A stretch of 64,000 bases of DNA from Haloplasmatales bacterium 4B. Lineage in GTDB: Bacteria; Bacillota_I; Bacilli_A; Haloplasmatales; Haloplasmataceae. Position numbers and translations under genes: made by a program. The notes beneath the pieces are model-generated. The model was given only the letters and a program-made list of their open reading frames with translations, was not told the DNA's origin and made no database searches. Below, piece after piece: positions 1 through 8,475 of the stretch (position 1 is its first letter; each line of letters opens with the position of its first letter). Where the stretch lies: positions 1 to 64,000 of the forward strand of contig NSKI01000010.1 in NCBI GenBank assembly GCA_003586005.1. Reading direction: 5' to 3'.

Positions 1-221
1 TTTGGCTATCCATGGAAGGACAAGCTTGGGTAGGTTGCATAGCATACATTGAATGCATACTTTTCATAGCACTTTGGATATCCATGGAAGGACAAGCTTG
101 GGTAGGTTGCATAGCATACATTGAATGCATACTTTTCATAGCGCTTTGGTTATCAATGGCATGACCAGATTGGGTAGGTTGCATTGCATTCATTGGATGC
201 ATGCATTTCATAGCGCTTTGG
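1..221. repeat. 72-bp tandem repeat, three copies
   Basis: The motif TTTGG recurs at 1, 73, 145 and 217, giving an exact 72-bp period. The first two units are nearly identical and the third has diverged more. The array encodes the 24-residue repeats of the minus-strand protein and probably continues outside the window. Confidence 0.9.
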
Positions 222-265
222 TTATCTATTGTATTACATGGCATATTGATAGTATTCTTTTCCAT
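1..265 (-). CDS. Met-rich tandem-repeat protein, N-terminal part (runs off window)
   Basis: This reading frame starts with ATG at 265 on the minus strand, behind an AAAGAGG ribosome binding site, and stays open to the window edge, so only the first 88 residues are visible. After a short unique N-terminus the protein is built from 24-residue repeats rich in Met, Gln and Ala; a typical piece is NQSAMKSMHSMYAMQPTQ. Three full 72-bp DNA units are present and the reading frame is kept through all of them, which supports a real gene. The open frame on the other strand across the same repeats is a shadow. I do not recognise a family. Low-complexity Met/Gln/His repeats beside a sporulation protein suggest a spore-coat or surface component, but that is inference. 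Confidence 0.65.
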   Translation of the reverse strand, partial: MEKNTINMPCNTIDNQSAMKCMHPMNAMQPTQSGHAIDNQSAMKSMHSMYAMQPTQACPSMDIQSAMKSMHSMYAMQPTQACPSMDSQ

Positions 266-580
266 ATTAGAACCTCTTTCTGTATTATTCCAATCTATTT
301 TATGATTAAAAAAACTAATAAGTTCATAGCACAAATAAAATTATAAAAAAAGGGCTAAAATAATAATTTGTAAAATATAAATACTATTAACTCAAGTTTT
401 GGTAATGAATGATTCTATTTATTGCCATTCCAAAATAATTAAAATAAGTGGAACAATCTTAGTTTAACAAATACATCCATTGACATTAATACATTTCTTT
501 CCTTTTTACGCCTTTATAACTAGCAATAAGAAATAGAGTGAATAGAATATAATAAATTCACATTGAAAGGAGGAAGAGTA

Positions 581-694
581 ATGGCAGCTGGTGGATATGG
601 ATTTAACTCTGCCTTTATACTAGTATTATTTATCTTACTTGTTATTGTTGGATGCTCATGTGGTATCGGGGGACACGGTGGATACGGATACTAA
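581..694 (+). CDS. YjcZ-family tiny sporulation membrane protein
   Basis: A 37-residue protein preceded by an AAAGGAGG ribosome binding site (566-573). It has a Gly/Tyr N-terminus (MAAGGYGFNSAF), one hydrophobic helix (FILVLFILLVIVGCSCG), and a Gly/His/Tyr tail (GGHGGYGY). This is the pattern of the YjcZ/YoyG-type tiny transmembrane proteins found in spore-forming Bacilli and assigned to sporulation. The gene stands alone and is followed by a strong hairpin terminator. Its molecular role is not established. Its presence is one of the main hints that the organism can form spores. Confidence 0.9.
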   Translation: MAAGGYGFNSAFILVLFILLVIVGCSCGIGGHGGYGY

Positions 695-711
695 TATAAT
701 ATAAAAAAAAT

Positions 712-746
712 TACTAAATGATTGTTGTTCATTTAGTAGTTTTTTA
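712..746 (+). terminator. Rho-independent terminator after the YjcZ gene
   Basis: A 10-bp perfect stem (TACTAAATGA at 712-721 with TCATTTAGTA at 729-738), a 7-nt loop and a following T-run. Confidence 0.8.
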
Positions 747-861
747 TTTATTATCCAAGCATACAAATCAAGTTAAAAATACCAAAAATAAATGAAAAGG
801 TACCTTCATGTATTATGGGTGAATTAAACACTGAATTCATTCCAGGTAAATAAAAAACAAC

Positions 862-999
862 ATGTTCAATGTTACTGAGTGTATCGAAGGTAATTGAAAT
901 GGTTGTAAATTACTTAAAGATTATGCTTTTGTAGAGTTGCCTATTTTAATGCCTAATATTCGTTGTATGGTAGGTAATTCGAGAATCGACTGCCCCTAA
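862..999 (+). pseudogene. Decayed small coding fragment, unknown
   Basis: From ATG 862 one frame reads on to TAA at 997-999 with a single in-frame TGA at 895-897. Either side of the stop it has protein-like composition (MFNVTECIEGN, then NGCKLLKDYAFVELPILMPN). I do not recognise it. The stretch 750-1240 holds no other convincing gene. Confidence 0.25.
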
Positions 1000-1244
1000 A
1001 AAGCATAGGCTAATTTGTAAGTTGATCATAATTAACGAATAGAATCTCTTGGCTTAACAACAACATTGTGCTTGAAGCCGAGAAATAAAGTTTTCCAGCC
1101 TTAACTCATCCTTTAAATATTCCATATAAATCCTTCTCAAATGTTTTCGTAGTATAAAATATGTTGATATATATAACAAATAAATATGAAATACAAATAT
1201 CATATAGGTTTTAAAGTTGAACTATTTGTAGAAGATGAAGAATC

Positions 1245-1273
1245 TTATCAAGTTAGTTTTTATATGTTATAAT
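1245..1273 (+). promoter_or_regulatory. Promoter for the DsrE-like pseudogene and AhpD-like gene
   Basis: A -35 box TTATCA (1245-1250), a 17-nt spacer and a perfect -10 TATAAT (1268-1273) lie just upstream of the GGAGG site for 1300. Confidence 0.6.
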
Positions 1274-1299
1274 ATAAAAAAGTAAATGGAGGAGAGCTT

Positions 1300-1635
1300 A
1301 TGAACAAGTAAGTCGTATTATGGAAAACTGATAATCTAATTGATATTCAAGAAATGGTAATACCTTATATTCACAACTCGAAAAAAAAGAAATGGTGGGG
1401 TGAAGTGGAGGTAATTATTTGGGGGGCATCACAAAAAATTATTGCTGAAAAGTTTGACATTAAGCTAGATATTGAAGCAATAATTCATGATGGAGTAAAA
1501 TTTTCTGCATGTAAATCTTGTTCAGATAATTTATGTGTTACTAATCACTTAACAGCTTTAGGGGTAAATGTTCTTTATACAGGTGAATTACTTACTAATC
1601 GTCTTCAAAGTGATTGTACATTTATAACATTATGA
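1300..1635 (+). pseudogene. DsrE-like protein gene broken by a nonsense codon at codon 4
   Basis: A good ribosome binding site (GGAGGAG, 1288-1294) precedes ATG 1300, but codon 4 is TAA (1309-1311). The same frame then runs uninterrupted to 1635. Its first residues after the stop, VVLWKTDNLIDIQEMV, look like the N-terminal strand and helix of a DsrE/DsrF-type fold. Further on, ACKSCSDNL and VNVLYTGELL fit that small sulfur-relay-like family. A one-base change (AAA to TAA) would explain the damage. The next Met (1354) lacks a ribosome binding site and would remove the first beta strand, so I call it a pseudogene; a sequencing error is the main alternative. The AhpD-like gene follows 13 bases later, presumably in the same operon. 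Confidence 0.7.
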
Positions 1636-1648
1636 AAGAGGTATAAAT

Positions 1649-2179
1649 ATGGCTTGGATAAAAGAGGTAAATAGAAACGAAAATTTAAAATTAAAACAAA
1701 TATATGAAGATGCTGAAAAGAGAACAAATGAAGCAGTAGCAAATGTGTTAAAAGCGCATAGTGTTAATCCCGATGTACTAGAAATTCACATGAAATTGTA
1801 TGAAAGAATTATGTTTGGTGAAAGCGAACTTAGTCAAGCAGAAAGAGAAATGATTGGTGTTATAGTATCAAAATCGAATGAATGCCCTTATTGTGTTGAT
1901 CATCACAGTGAGGCATTATTCCATGTATCTCAAAACAAAGAGTTAATGGAAAAAGTATTAAATAATTATCAAGATGCTTTTCTATCTAATAGAGAATTAG
2001 CTATATGTATTTATGCTGAGAAGCTAACTAAAACACCTTATAAAATGGTTGAAGAAGATATTATGAAACTGAGAGAGATCGGCTTTAGTGATCGTGCTAT
2101 TTTTGACATTAACCAAGTATGCGCTTATTTTAATTATGTTAACAGAATTGTTTTTGGGTTAGGTGTAGAATTAGAGTAA
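1649..2179 (+). CDS. AhpD-like / carboxymuconolactone decarboxylase family protein
   Basis: A 176-residue protein of the peroxidase-related AhpD-like family. The family signature is a CxxC redox pair followed by His: here CPYCVDHH at residues 79-86, preceded by a conserved helix (LSQAEREMIGVIVSK). Family members are small all-helical proteins that act as thiol-dependent reductases in alkylhydroperoxide defence, but the substrate is not predictable here. The start is supported by GAAAGAGG upstream. It is separated by 13 bases from the broken DsrE-like gene, so the two once formed a small redox/sulfur operon driven by the promoter at 1245-1273. Confidence 0.85.
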   Translation: MAWIKEVNRNENLKLKQIYEDAEKRTNEAVANVLKAHSVNPDVLEIHMKLYERIMFGESELSQAEREMIGVIVSKSNECPYCVDHHSEALFHVSQNKELMEKVLNNYQDAFLSNRELAICIYAEKLTKTPYKMVEEDIMKLREIGFSDRAIFDINQVCAYFNYVNRIVFGLGVELE

Positions 2180-2180
2180 T

Positions 2181-2405
2181 TTAAAAAGTAGAAAGATACA
2201 AGTACTGGAAATTGTTGAAAAAAATATTTATCTCTTTTTCATTATTTAAAGCAGAATTTTCCACAAAAATAACTATTGACTCATCAATTTTGGTAAACAC
2301 ATAAATTAGAACTTGGCGCTCTTCAGGGTACTTTAAGCTTATGGATAGGCTATTAAAAATAATATGTATATTAATCAAATAACCAATTTTAAAACTCTCT
2401 TGTTA
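2181..2405 (-). pseudogene. C-terminal fragment of an AgrC/VirS-type GHKL sensor kinase
   Basis: On the minus strand an open stretch of about 74 codons reads ...SLKYPEERQVLIYVF...ESIVIFVENSALNN. This resembles the end of AgrC-like histidine kinase ATPase domains, where 'KYPEER' lies in the N-box helix region and 'IxVENS' is a strand leading to the G-box. A TAA lies just upstream in frame, and the sensor and dimerisation parts are absent. The nearest start (TTG 2378) has no ribosome binding site. I read it as a remnant rather than an expressed gene. Confidence 0.35.
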
Positions 2406-2516
2406 ACTAGTATAGACACGAGATATTCATTAAAGAAAATTTGACTTTTGAGTGGAGAGATATCTTTAACGCTTACGTTTAAAATTTCAATCTATAAAAG
2501 AAAAACTGTCATTAAT

Positions 2517-2558
2517 TGCATACTGTTCAGTTAGCACATATAAACTGAACAGTATGCA
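2517..2558. repeat. 16-bp perfect inverted repeat
   Basis: TGCATACTGTTCAGTT (2517-2532) is perfectly complementary to AACTGAACAGTATGCA (2543-2558) across a 10-nt loop. It lies 30 bases beyond the stop of the minus-strand gene at 2588, so it may terminate that transcript, although the T-tract is weak. It could also be a protein-binding palindrome. Confidence 0.6.
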
Positions 2559-2587
2559 TTATTTGACATTTTTTTATTGGACTATAT

Positions 2588-3052
2588 TCATTTATTATAT
2601 TTTTTGACATTCATTTCATTTTGTTTTTTTAAATCTTTGCTTAAAATATCCGCTACTAAATAACCATCTAAAACATTTTTTAAGAAAAATTTCCGATTAT
2701 CAGATAATAAAATTTTAAATGTTGTCATAAATTTATGTCTATCAAAGAAACTTGATTTAAAGTAAACACCAATTATTTCATTTAAGTTATAAGATTTAAT
2801 CCATCTAGGGTAATAGCCTTTTTGATATATAACTTTAGATTTAGTGATATAGACTTTATGAAAAAAGATTCTAAAACCATCTTTTAGAGTTTTATAAAGA
2901 ATAAATAAAAAAACAAATAATAGAAGAAAGGGAGTAATTTTTCCGGGATTTAACTTTGAAACAACAGATATAATCATTATTAAAAATAATATGTCAATAA
3001 ATAATATTCGTTTTGAGAATTTTACCTTATGAATAAGTTGCTCTTTTTGCAT
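2588..3052 (-). CDS. Two-helix membrane protein with bacterial PH-like (bPH) domain
   Basis: A 154-residue protein with an AAGGAG site before its ATG. Residues about 15-55 form two closely spaced transmembrane helices (ILFIDILFLIMIISVV and PFLLLFVFLFILYKTL). The C-terminal half has the layout of a bacterial PH domain of the YdbS/bPH_2 type: a strand with VYITKSKVIYQKGYY, then YNLNEIIGVYF, then a strand pair ending FFLKNVLDGYLVADIL. Such proteins are membrane-associated with unknown ligands. It is monocistronic. The family assignment rests on pattern only. Confidence 0.65.
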   Translation of the reverse strand: MQKEQLIHKVKFSKRILFIDILFLIMIISVVSKLNPGKITPFLLLFVFLFILYKTLKDGFRIFFHKVYITKSKVIYQKGYYPRWIKSYNLNEIIGVYFKSSFFDRHKFMTTFKILLSDNRKFFLKNVLDGYLVADILSKDLKKQNEMNVKKYNK

Positions 3053-3194
3053 GTTTTTCTCCTTGGGGTAAAGTCATGTCTATTATATCATACCATTACA
3101 TTTTACTCAATTTAAGAAAAATGTGAAATAGCCCATGTGCTTTTTGACTAATACACATATACTATACTAGATGTTTTTAGGAGGGGAAAATATA

Positions 3195-4010
3195 ATGAAT
3201 TTTTATAATCCAAATGAGCAGCCTGCAAGAATACGCTTTTTTCATGCTGGAGTAACTGCTCAACCTGTTGATATCTATTTAAATGATCGAATGATTGTAA
3301 GAGGTTTAAATTATCGACAGACTACTCAATATCTTCCAATTCCACAAGGAATGTATAGTATTAAAATATATGTTTCGGGTGAAAATAATTTATTAGCTAG
3401 CAGAAATGCTAATATAGAGGGAAGTAAATTAATTACCATATCACAAGATGGGGATAAATTTACACTTGCAGTTACTGAAGATATCCAACAAGTTGGTTAC
3501 CCAGAATCAACGATGCCACAAATGATGCAACCTGGTATGATGGGAGAACAACTTGGGCTACCACAATCAATGTATAGCCAACATCAGCAACAATACCCGA
3601 TAAATCCATATATGAAGCAATATGGATGTCAAATGCCACAATGCGGTTATAATCAATACCAAACGCCTTTACCAAAACCTATTCAGGATGACAAACGTGA
3701 TGGCGTGCAAAGTAAAGTAGGAAATATAAGATTTCTTCACTTTTCACCAAATTTACCTGCTGTAAATGTTGTCTTACAAAATGGTCGTGAATTGTTTAAT
3801 CAAGTACCATTTATGGGTGTAACTGAGTTTGTAGAAATGAAACCTGGAACTTACACATTTCAAGTAAAAGATGCGACAGGACAAATTTTATTAACAATTC
3901 CAAATGTCGTGATTAACCCTGAAGATGTAAAATCAATTAATTTAGTAGGACTATTAAATGATACACCAATGCTTGAAGCAGTTATTGTTAATGAAACAAT
4001 GATAAGTTAA
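3195..4010 (+). CDS. Protein with two DUF4397 domains, probably surface/spore-associated
   Basis: A 271-residue protein. I choose ATG 3195 because it follows TTAGGAGGGG at 3177-3186 with normal spacing; the in-frame ATG at 3171 lies upstream of that site. Two DUF4397 beta-sandwich repeats are visible: residues about 5-95 (IRFFHAGVTAQPVDIYLND; LPIPQGMYSIKIY) and about 180-265 (IRFLHFSPNLPAVNVVLQNG; MKPGTYTFQVKD). They are joined by a Met/Gln/Pro/Tyr-rich linker. DUF4397 proteins in Bacillota are often cell-surface or spore-envelope proteins. There is no signal peptide, which fits a mother-cell-made spore protein better than a secreted one. The upstream CATATACT (3156-3163) resembles a sporulation sigma-E/K -10 element, but a matching -35 is not clear. 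Confidence 0.85.
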   Translation: MNFYNPNEQPARIRFFHAGVTAQPVDIYLNDRMIVRGLNYRQTTQYLPIPQGMYSIKIYVSGENNLLASRNANIEGSKLITISQDGDKFTLAVTEDIQQVGYPESTMPQMMQPGMMGEQLGLPQSMYSQHQQQYPINPYMKQYGCQMPQCGYNQYQTPLPKPIQDDKRDGVQSKVGNIRFLHFSPNLPAVNVVLQNGRELFNQVPFMGVTEFVEMKPGTYTFQVKDATGQILLTIPNVVINPEDVKSINLVGLLNDTPMLEAVIVNETMIS

Positions 4011-4027
4011 AAAAATTTGTTATTTAG

Positions 4028-4049
4028 AAAAAAGCCATTAGGCTTTTTT
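4028..4049 (+). terminator. Terminator after the DUF4397 gene
   Basis: AAAAAAGCC (4028-4036), a 4-nt loop, then GGCTTTTTT (4041-4049). Confidence 0.85.
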
Positions 4050-4134
4050 GTTTATATACAACTACTTTAATTCTCGTATATAATAATGTATAATAAAGGT
4101 AGGTATTACAAATATTAATTTTAGGAGAAAATTA

Positions 4135-4497
4135 TTGAATTTAAATATTAGAATAAAATCATTATATGTGTGTGTAAAAGATATGGAAAGAGCAATTAGA
4201 TTTTACGAGCATTTATTAGAACAAAAAGTTACTTAAAAAGATGAAATATATAGTGTTTTTGATATTAATGGCTTTAGATTTGGATTATTCGCTTATGAAA
4301 TAATGAATGAGTCAAAGACATGGGGAAATAATTGTTTACCCAGTTTTGAAGTAAGAGATATTACTGTGTATCAGAAAAAATTGGAAAAATTGAATTGTCC
4401 AATAGTTTTTCCTTTAACAATAATAGGAGAGAATAAAGTTTTAGAGTTAACAGATAGTGAAGGTAATAATATAGAAATTACTTGTCCGTTAAAATAA
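4135..4497 (+). pseudogene. Glyoxalase/VOC-family gene broken by a nonsense codon
   Basis: Starting at TTG 4135 behind TTAGGAG, the frame reads IRIKSLYVCVKDMERAIRFY, the typical first strand and helix of a VOC (glyoxalase/bleomycin-resistance) domain. It hits TAA at 4234-4236 (codon 34), then continues in the same frame with a normal VOC remainder (VFDINGFRFGLFAYE; PSFEVRDI; VLELTDSEGNNIEITCP) to 4497. Only the stop separates the halves; no frameshift is needed. The downstream half from ATG 4303 has no ribosome binding site. I call it a recent pseudogene, with sequencing error as the alternative. Confidence 0.8.
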
Positions 4498-4530
4498 ATT
4501 TCTTTCTATTATCAAAAATTTAAAAACATA

Positions 4531-4559
4531 AAAAAAAACAGCTTAAAGAGCTGTTTTTT
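4531..4559 (+). terminator. Terminator after the VOC pseudogene
   Basis: An A-run plus CAGCT, a short loop, AGCTG and T6: a compact intrinsic terminator. Confidence 0.75.
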
Positions 4560-4745
4560 AGGGGAGATAAATTTTTTTGAAAAAAAGAGTTTAAGGGATA
4601 AGTATGAGTTTGTTGAGGGATTTTTTTAAAAATTATAGGGGGGGTAATATAAATTTGTTTGAGGGATTGATTATGAGTTTATAAGGGGTAATATATGAGA
4701 AACGACATTTAAAATGGTGTTTTCTCACACCAAAAATATCTTATC
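4560..4745. repeat. Imperfect G-run repeats in the uvrA upstream region
   Basis: In otherwise AT-rich DNA, short units built from G-runs recur: GAGGGATT, TATGAGTTT, and GGGGTAATAT appear twice or more each. No gene is seen between 4498 and 4899; the repeats, a cre-like box and the uvrA promoter fill it. Confidence 0.4.
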
Positions 4746-4779
4746 ACTATGAATAATTCATGTCAATAAAAACAAACTA

Positions 4780-4793
4780 TGAAAGCGTTTTAT
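4780..4793 (+). promoter_or_regulatory. cre-like box (CcpA) upstream of uvrA
   Basis: TGAAAGCGTTTTAT matches the catabolite-responsive-element consensus TGWAARCGYTWNCW at 13 of 14 positions. It lies about 100 bases upstream of the uvrA -10 box. Catabolite control of uvrA would be unexpected, so it may be fortuitous. Confidence 0.4.
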
Positions 4794-4875
4794 ATAAAAT
4801 GATAGTGTTTTCATTGTGAATAATTTGAAAAAAAATAAAATTAAATTCATAAAAACGAAAATTTGTTTGTTTTTG

Positions 4876-4884
4876 TGATATAAT
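4876..4884 (+). promoter_or_regulatory. Extended -10 promoter of uvrA
   Basis: TGATATAAT is an extended -10 element (TG-N-TATAAT) ending 15 bases before the uvrA ATG; the -35 is poor. No LexA box was recognised. Confidence 0.5.
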
Positions 4885-4899
4885 ATTTACGGTGATAAA

Positions 4900-7743
4900 A
4901 TGGTGAAAGAACAGGACTATATAGTTGTTAAAGGTGCAAGAGAAAACAACTTAAAAAATATTGACGTATATATTCCAAGAGGACAGCTAGTTGTAATGAC
5001 AGGGTTATCGGGAAGTGGAAAATCAAGTTTAGCTTTTGATACCATATATGCTGAAGGTCATAGAAGATATGTTGAGAGTCTGTCTGCTTATGCTAGACAG
5101 TTTTTAGGTAACATGGATAAACCAGATGTAGATGGAATTGAGGGTTTATCTCCTGCCATCTCTATTGATCAAAAATCGACGAATAGAAATCCCCGTTCAA
5201 CCGTAGGTACAGTTACAGAAATTTATGACTACCTTCGTTTACTATATGCTAGGATTGGACATCCAATCTGTCCTACACATAAAGTTGAAATAACTTCGCA
5301 AACAGTTGAGCAAATGGTAGATCGATTATATGAATATGGTGAAAAGTCAAGAATGCAAATTCTATCTCCAGTTGCTGCAGGTAAAAAAGGGACTTTTAAA
5401 AAGGAATTGGAAAGTTTAAAAAAAGATGGCTATGTTAGGGTACGAATTGACGGTGTATTACATGATTTAGAAGAAGATATCGAATTAGAGAAAAATAAAA
5501 AGCATAATATTGAAGTAATAATTGATCGAATTGTGATTAAAGAAGGTATATCATCAAGATTATCTGATTCATTAGAGACAGCTTTAAAATTAGGTAATGG
5601 GAAAGTTGTGGTTGATGTTATTGACAAAGAAGAAATTGTTTTTAGCGAGAAATTTTCTTGTCCTTTTTGTGATTTTTCTGTAGGTGAGTTAGAACCACGA
5701 TTATTCTCATTTAATTCACCATTTGGAGCTTGTGATGAGTGCAGCGGTTTAGGGTTCATGCGCAAAATAAGTCTTGATTTATTAGTGCCTGATAAAGAAA
5801 AATCAATATATGAAGGTGCAATAAGGGGTCTAGAAAATACCGATACTTACTTCTTTAAAGAACTTGCTACTACATGCAAGTTTTATAAAATCGATATTCA
5901 CAAACCTTTTAGTGAATTGAAAGAAAAAGAACTAGATATTATCATGTTTGGCTCAAAAGATGAAATAGACTTCAAATTTAAAGTTGAGGGCAATCTTAAG
6001 CATCAAAAGCGTAGCTATTTTGAAGGGGTTATTAATAATTACGAAAGACGATATAAAGAAACATACTCAAACTATATAAAAGATTGGTTTGAAAGTATGA
6101 TGGCCGATGAAATTTGTCCAACTTGTCGAGGACAACGTTTATCGAAAGTAGCTCTATCAGTTTATGTTGGTGATAAAAATATTTTTGAAATAACTAAGTT
6201 ATCAATAGGTGAAGTTTTAAAATATATAGAATCATTAAAATTATCACCTAAAGAAACTAAGATATCAGATATGATTTTAAAAGAAATTAAAGAACGGCTT
6301 AATTTTTTAGTTAATGTTGGGTTAGAGTATTTAACATTAAGTAGGAAAGCTGGGACATTATCAGGTGGTGAAGCCCAACGAATTCGCTTAGCCACCCAAA
6401 TTGGTTCTAGATTAACTGGTGTTTTATATGTATTAGATGAACCATCTATAGGACTTCATCAAAGAGACAATGATCGTTTAATCAATACCTTAAAATCAAT
6501 GCGTGATTTAGGGAATACTTTAGTGGTAGTTGAACATGATGAAGATACGATGCTTGATTCAGATTATATTATTGATATCGGTCCGGGTGCTGGAATTCAT
6601 GGAGGAGAAATTATTGCTGAAGGTAGCCCAGAAGAAATTATGGAAAATGAAAATTCTATTACAGGGCTTTATCTATCAGGTAAAAAAAATATTCCCATTC
6701 CTAAGAAACGGAGATTAGGTAATAGTAACTATTTAGAAATTATTAAAGCAAGTGAAAACAATCTTAAAAATCTTAATGTTAAATTTCCACTGGGGAAATT
6801 AATTGTTGTTACAGGAGTTTCTGGTAGTGGTAAGTCGACACTTGTAAACAATATATTATATAAAGGAATTGCTCAAAACTTATACAAAACTAGATCTAAG
6901 CCTGGAAGCCATAAAGAAATAAAAGGTTTAGATAATATAGATAAAATCATTGATGTTGACCAATCACCAATTGGTAGAACACCGAGATCTAATCCTGCAA
7001 CATATACCGGTTTGTTTGATCATATTCGTGATTTATACGCTGAAACTAATGAGGCAAAAATTCGCGGATATCAAAAAGGGCGATTTTCATTCAATGTTAA
7101 AGGTGGTCGTTGTGAAGCTTGCAGAGGTGATGGAGTTATTAAGATTGAAATGCATTTTTTACCTGATGTATATGTTCCTTGTGAAGTTTGTCATGGTAAA
7201 AGATATAATCGGGAAACATTAGAGGTTAAGTATAAGGGGAAAAATATTTCTGATGTATTAAATATGACAGTAGAATACGCATTAAGTTTTTTTGAAAATA
7301 TTCCTGCAATTAAACGGAAATTACAAACTATTTATGATGTTGGTTTAGGATATATAAAACTAGGTCAATCCGCAACAACACTTTCTGGTGGGGAGGCACA
7401 ACGGGTTAAATTAGCTTCTGAACTTCATAAGAGGATTACTGATAAAACGCTTTTTATTCTTGATGAGCCCACAACAGGTTTACATATGGATGATGTTAAA
7501 AGGTTATTAGAAGTTTTACAAAACATTGTTGATCAAAATGGAACAGTAGTTATTATCGAACACAATTTAGATGTCATTAAATGCGCTGACCATATTATTG
7601 ATTTAGGTCCTGAAGGTGGAGATAAGGGTGGTACTATAATTGCTACTGGAACACCAGAAGAAATTTCTAAAGTAAAATCTTCTTATACAGGGCAATATAT
7701 AAAAAAAGTCTTAGAAAAGACGAAAAATCGTAATATAAAATAA
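4900..7743 (+). CDS. uvrA: UvrA, excinuclease ABC subunit A
   Basis: A 947-residue protein of normal UvrA length and organisation. UvrA is the DNA-damage-recognition ATPase of nucleotide excision repair and acts in the cytoplasm as a dimer with UvrB. Visible features are the first Walker A (GLSGSGKS, 35-42), the UvrA signature near the start ([10 protein letters not shown]), the first zinc module (CPFC...CDEC), the first ABC signature ([12 protein letters not shown]), the second Walker A (GVSGSGKS), the second zinc module (CEAC...CEVC) and the second ABC signature ([12 protein letters not shown]). Both D-loop/Walker B motifs (LDEPSIGLH and LDEPTTGLH) are intact. uvrB, the usual upstream neighbour, is not in the window; here uvrA has its own promoter and terminator. 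Confidence 0.98.
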   Translation: MVKEQDYIVVKGARENNLKNIDVYIPRGQLVVMTGLSGSGKSSLAFDTIYAEGHRRYVESLSAYARQFLGNMDKPDVDGIEGLSPAISIDQKSTNRNPRSTVGTVTEIYDYLRLLYARIGHPICPTHKVEITSQTVEQMVDRLYEYGEKSRMQILSPVAAGKKGTFKKELESLKKDGYVRVRIDGVLHDLEEDIELEKNKKHNIEVIIDRIVIKEGISSRLSDSLETALKLGNGKVVVDVIDKEEIVFSEKFSCPFCDFSVGELEPRLFSFNSPFGACDECSGLGFMRKISLDLLVPDKEKSIYEGAIRGLENTDTYFFKELATTCKFYKIDIHKPFSELKEKELDIIMFGSKDEIDFKFKVEGNLKHQKRSYFEGVINNYERRYKETYSNYIKDWFESMMADEICPTCRGQRLSKVALSVYVGDKNIFEITKLSIGEVLKYIESLKLSPKETKISDMILKEIKERLNFLVNVGLEYLTLSRKAGTLSGGEAQRIRLATQIGSRLTGVLYVLDEPSIGLHQRDNDRLINTLKSMRDLGNTLVVVEHDEDTMLDSDYIIDIGPGAGIHGGEIIAEGSPEEIMENENSITGLYLSGKKNIPIPKKRRLGNSNYLEIIKASENNLKNLNVKFPLGKLIVVTGVSGSGKSTLVNNILYKGIAQNLYKTRSKPGSHKEIKGLDNIDKIIDVDQSPIGRTPRSNPATYTGLFDHIRDLYAETNEAKIRGYQKGRFSFNVKGGRCEACRGDGVIKIEMHFLPDVYVPCEVCHGKRYNRETLEVKYKGKNISDVLNMTVEYALSFFENIPAIKRKLQTIYDVGLGYIKLGQSATTLSGGEAQRVKLASELHKRITDKTLFILDEPTTGLHMDDVKRLLEVLQNIVDQNGTVVIIEHNLDVIKCADHIIDLGPEGGDKGGTIIATGTPEEISKVKSSYTGQYIKKVLEKTKNRNIK

Positions 7744-7759
7744 CTTTTAGTAATAAAAT

Positions 7760-7789
7760 AAAGATAGTTTTTATGAACTATCTTTTTTT
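7760..7789 (+). terminator. Terminator after uvrA
   Basis: AAAGATAGTT (7760-7769), a 6-nt loop, AACTATCTTT and a T-run. Confidence 0.85.
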
Positions 7790-7801
7790 ATGGGAGGATT
7801 T

Positions 7802-8395
7802 ATGAAAAAAATTCATATTAAAGTTCTTATATTAATATTTTCAGTATTGACTTCAAATATAATAAATGATATTTTTCTAGATTCTTTACTAGATATTTTT
7901 AATATAATGTCTTTTATTGCACTAGTCGCAAATAGAGTAGCTCTTGCTTTGTTTATCTATTTTTTTAGTAAATTAATATTTGTTGATAGTAATTTTAATA
8001 TGAATAGTATAATAAATAAATTATTTTTTATATATTGGATTTGGTTAGTGGGTTTGTTATTTGGTCGTTTTAATAACATAACTGATTATAATATTAATAA
8101 TCATTTTAACTTTGTTAGTTTTTTACCGGTTTGGATTCATCACCTAGATAATCCTTTGGTTTGTTATTATATATTTGGTAATATTATTGTGTATATTCCT
8201 TTTGGTTTGTTTATAAGGTACCATAAGGATTTATTTTATAGTCTATTTTACTGTATTCTAATAATATTGCTTCTTGAAACTATACAGGGGGTTACTAATT
8301 TTGGATATTTTGATATTGATGATATTTTTTTAAATGTAGTGGGAGGATTAATAGGGATAATAATTATGCAGTTCATTTATTTTTATAGGAAATAA
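7802..8395 (+). CDS. VanZ-family membrane protein
   Basis: A 197-residue, very hydrophobic protein with about five transmembrane segments. The start at ATG 7802 is chosen because GGGAGG at 7792-7797 precedes it; the in-frame ATG at 7790 lies before that site. The VanZ-like core is recognisable: GNIIVYIPFGLF, a helix with ILLLETIQ, then DIDDIFLNVVGGLIG. In the family the acidic residues of this last motif are conserved. VanZ-like proteins are linked to low-level glycopeptide resistance and envelope functions, but most have no known activity. It is alone between the uvrA terminator and the next gene. Confidence 0.85.
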   Translation: MKKIHIKVLILIFSVLTSNIINDIFLDSLLDIFNIMSFIALVANRVALALFIYFFSKLIFVDSNFNMNSIINKLFFIYWIWLVGLLFGRFNNITDYNINNHFNFVSFLPVWIHHLDNPLVCYYIFGNIIVYIPFGLFIRYHKDLFYSLFYCILIILLLETIQGVTNFGYFDIDDIFLNVVGGLIGIIIMQFIYFYRK

Positions 8396-8475
8396 TTTAC
8401 ATTAAAGATTATGTTAATCTATTTTGCTTTTAGTCAATTTATGTTAAAATTAAAACATGCATAGAAGGTGATTTA

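Noticed and set aside
1-221. CRISPR-like array
   Set aside because: Repeats are contiguous 72-bp coding units with no unique spacers.
125-346. Plus-strand open frame across the 72-bp repeats
   Set aside because: The minus strand has a proper ribosome binding site and start and keeps frame through all repeats; the plus frame has neither and is a shadow.
862-4497. Use of a variant genetic code (stops read through)
   Set aside because: TGA, TAA and TAG all end many intact genes in the window with proper overlaps to the next start, for example TGA at 35764; the interrupted frames are isolated.
5430-7222. Several open frames on other frames inside uvrA
   Set aside because: They lie wholly inside a full-length, motif-complete UvrA and have no independent signals.
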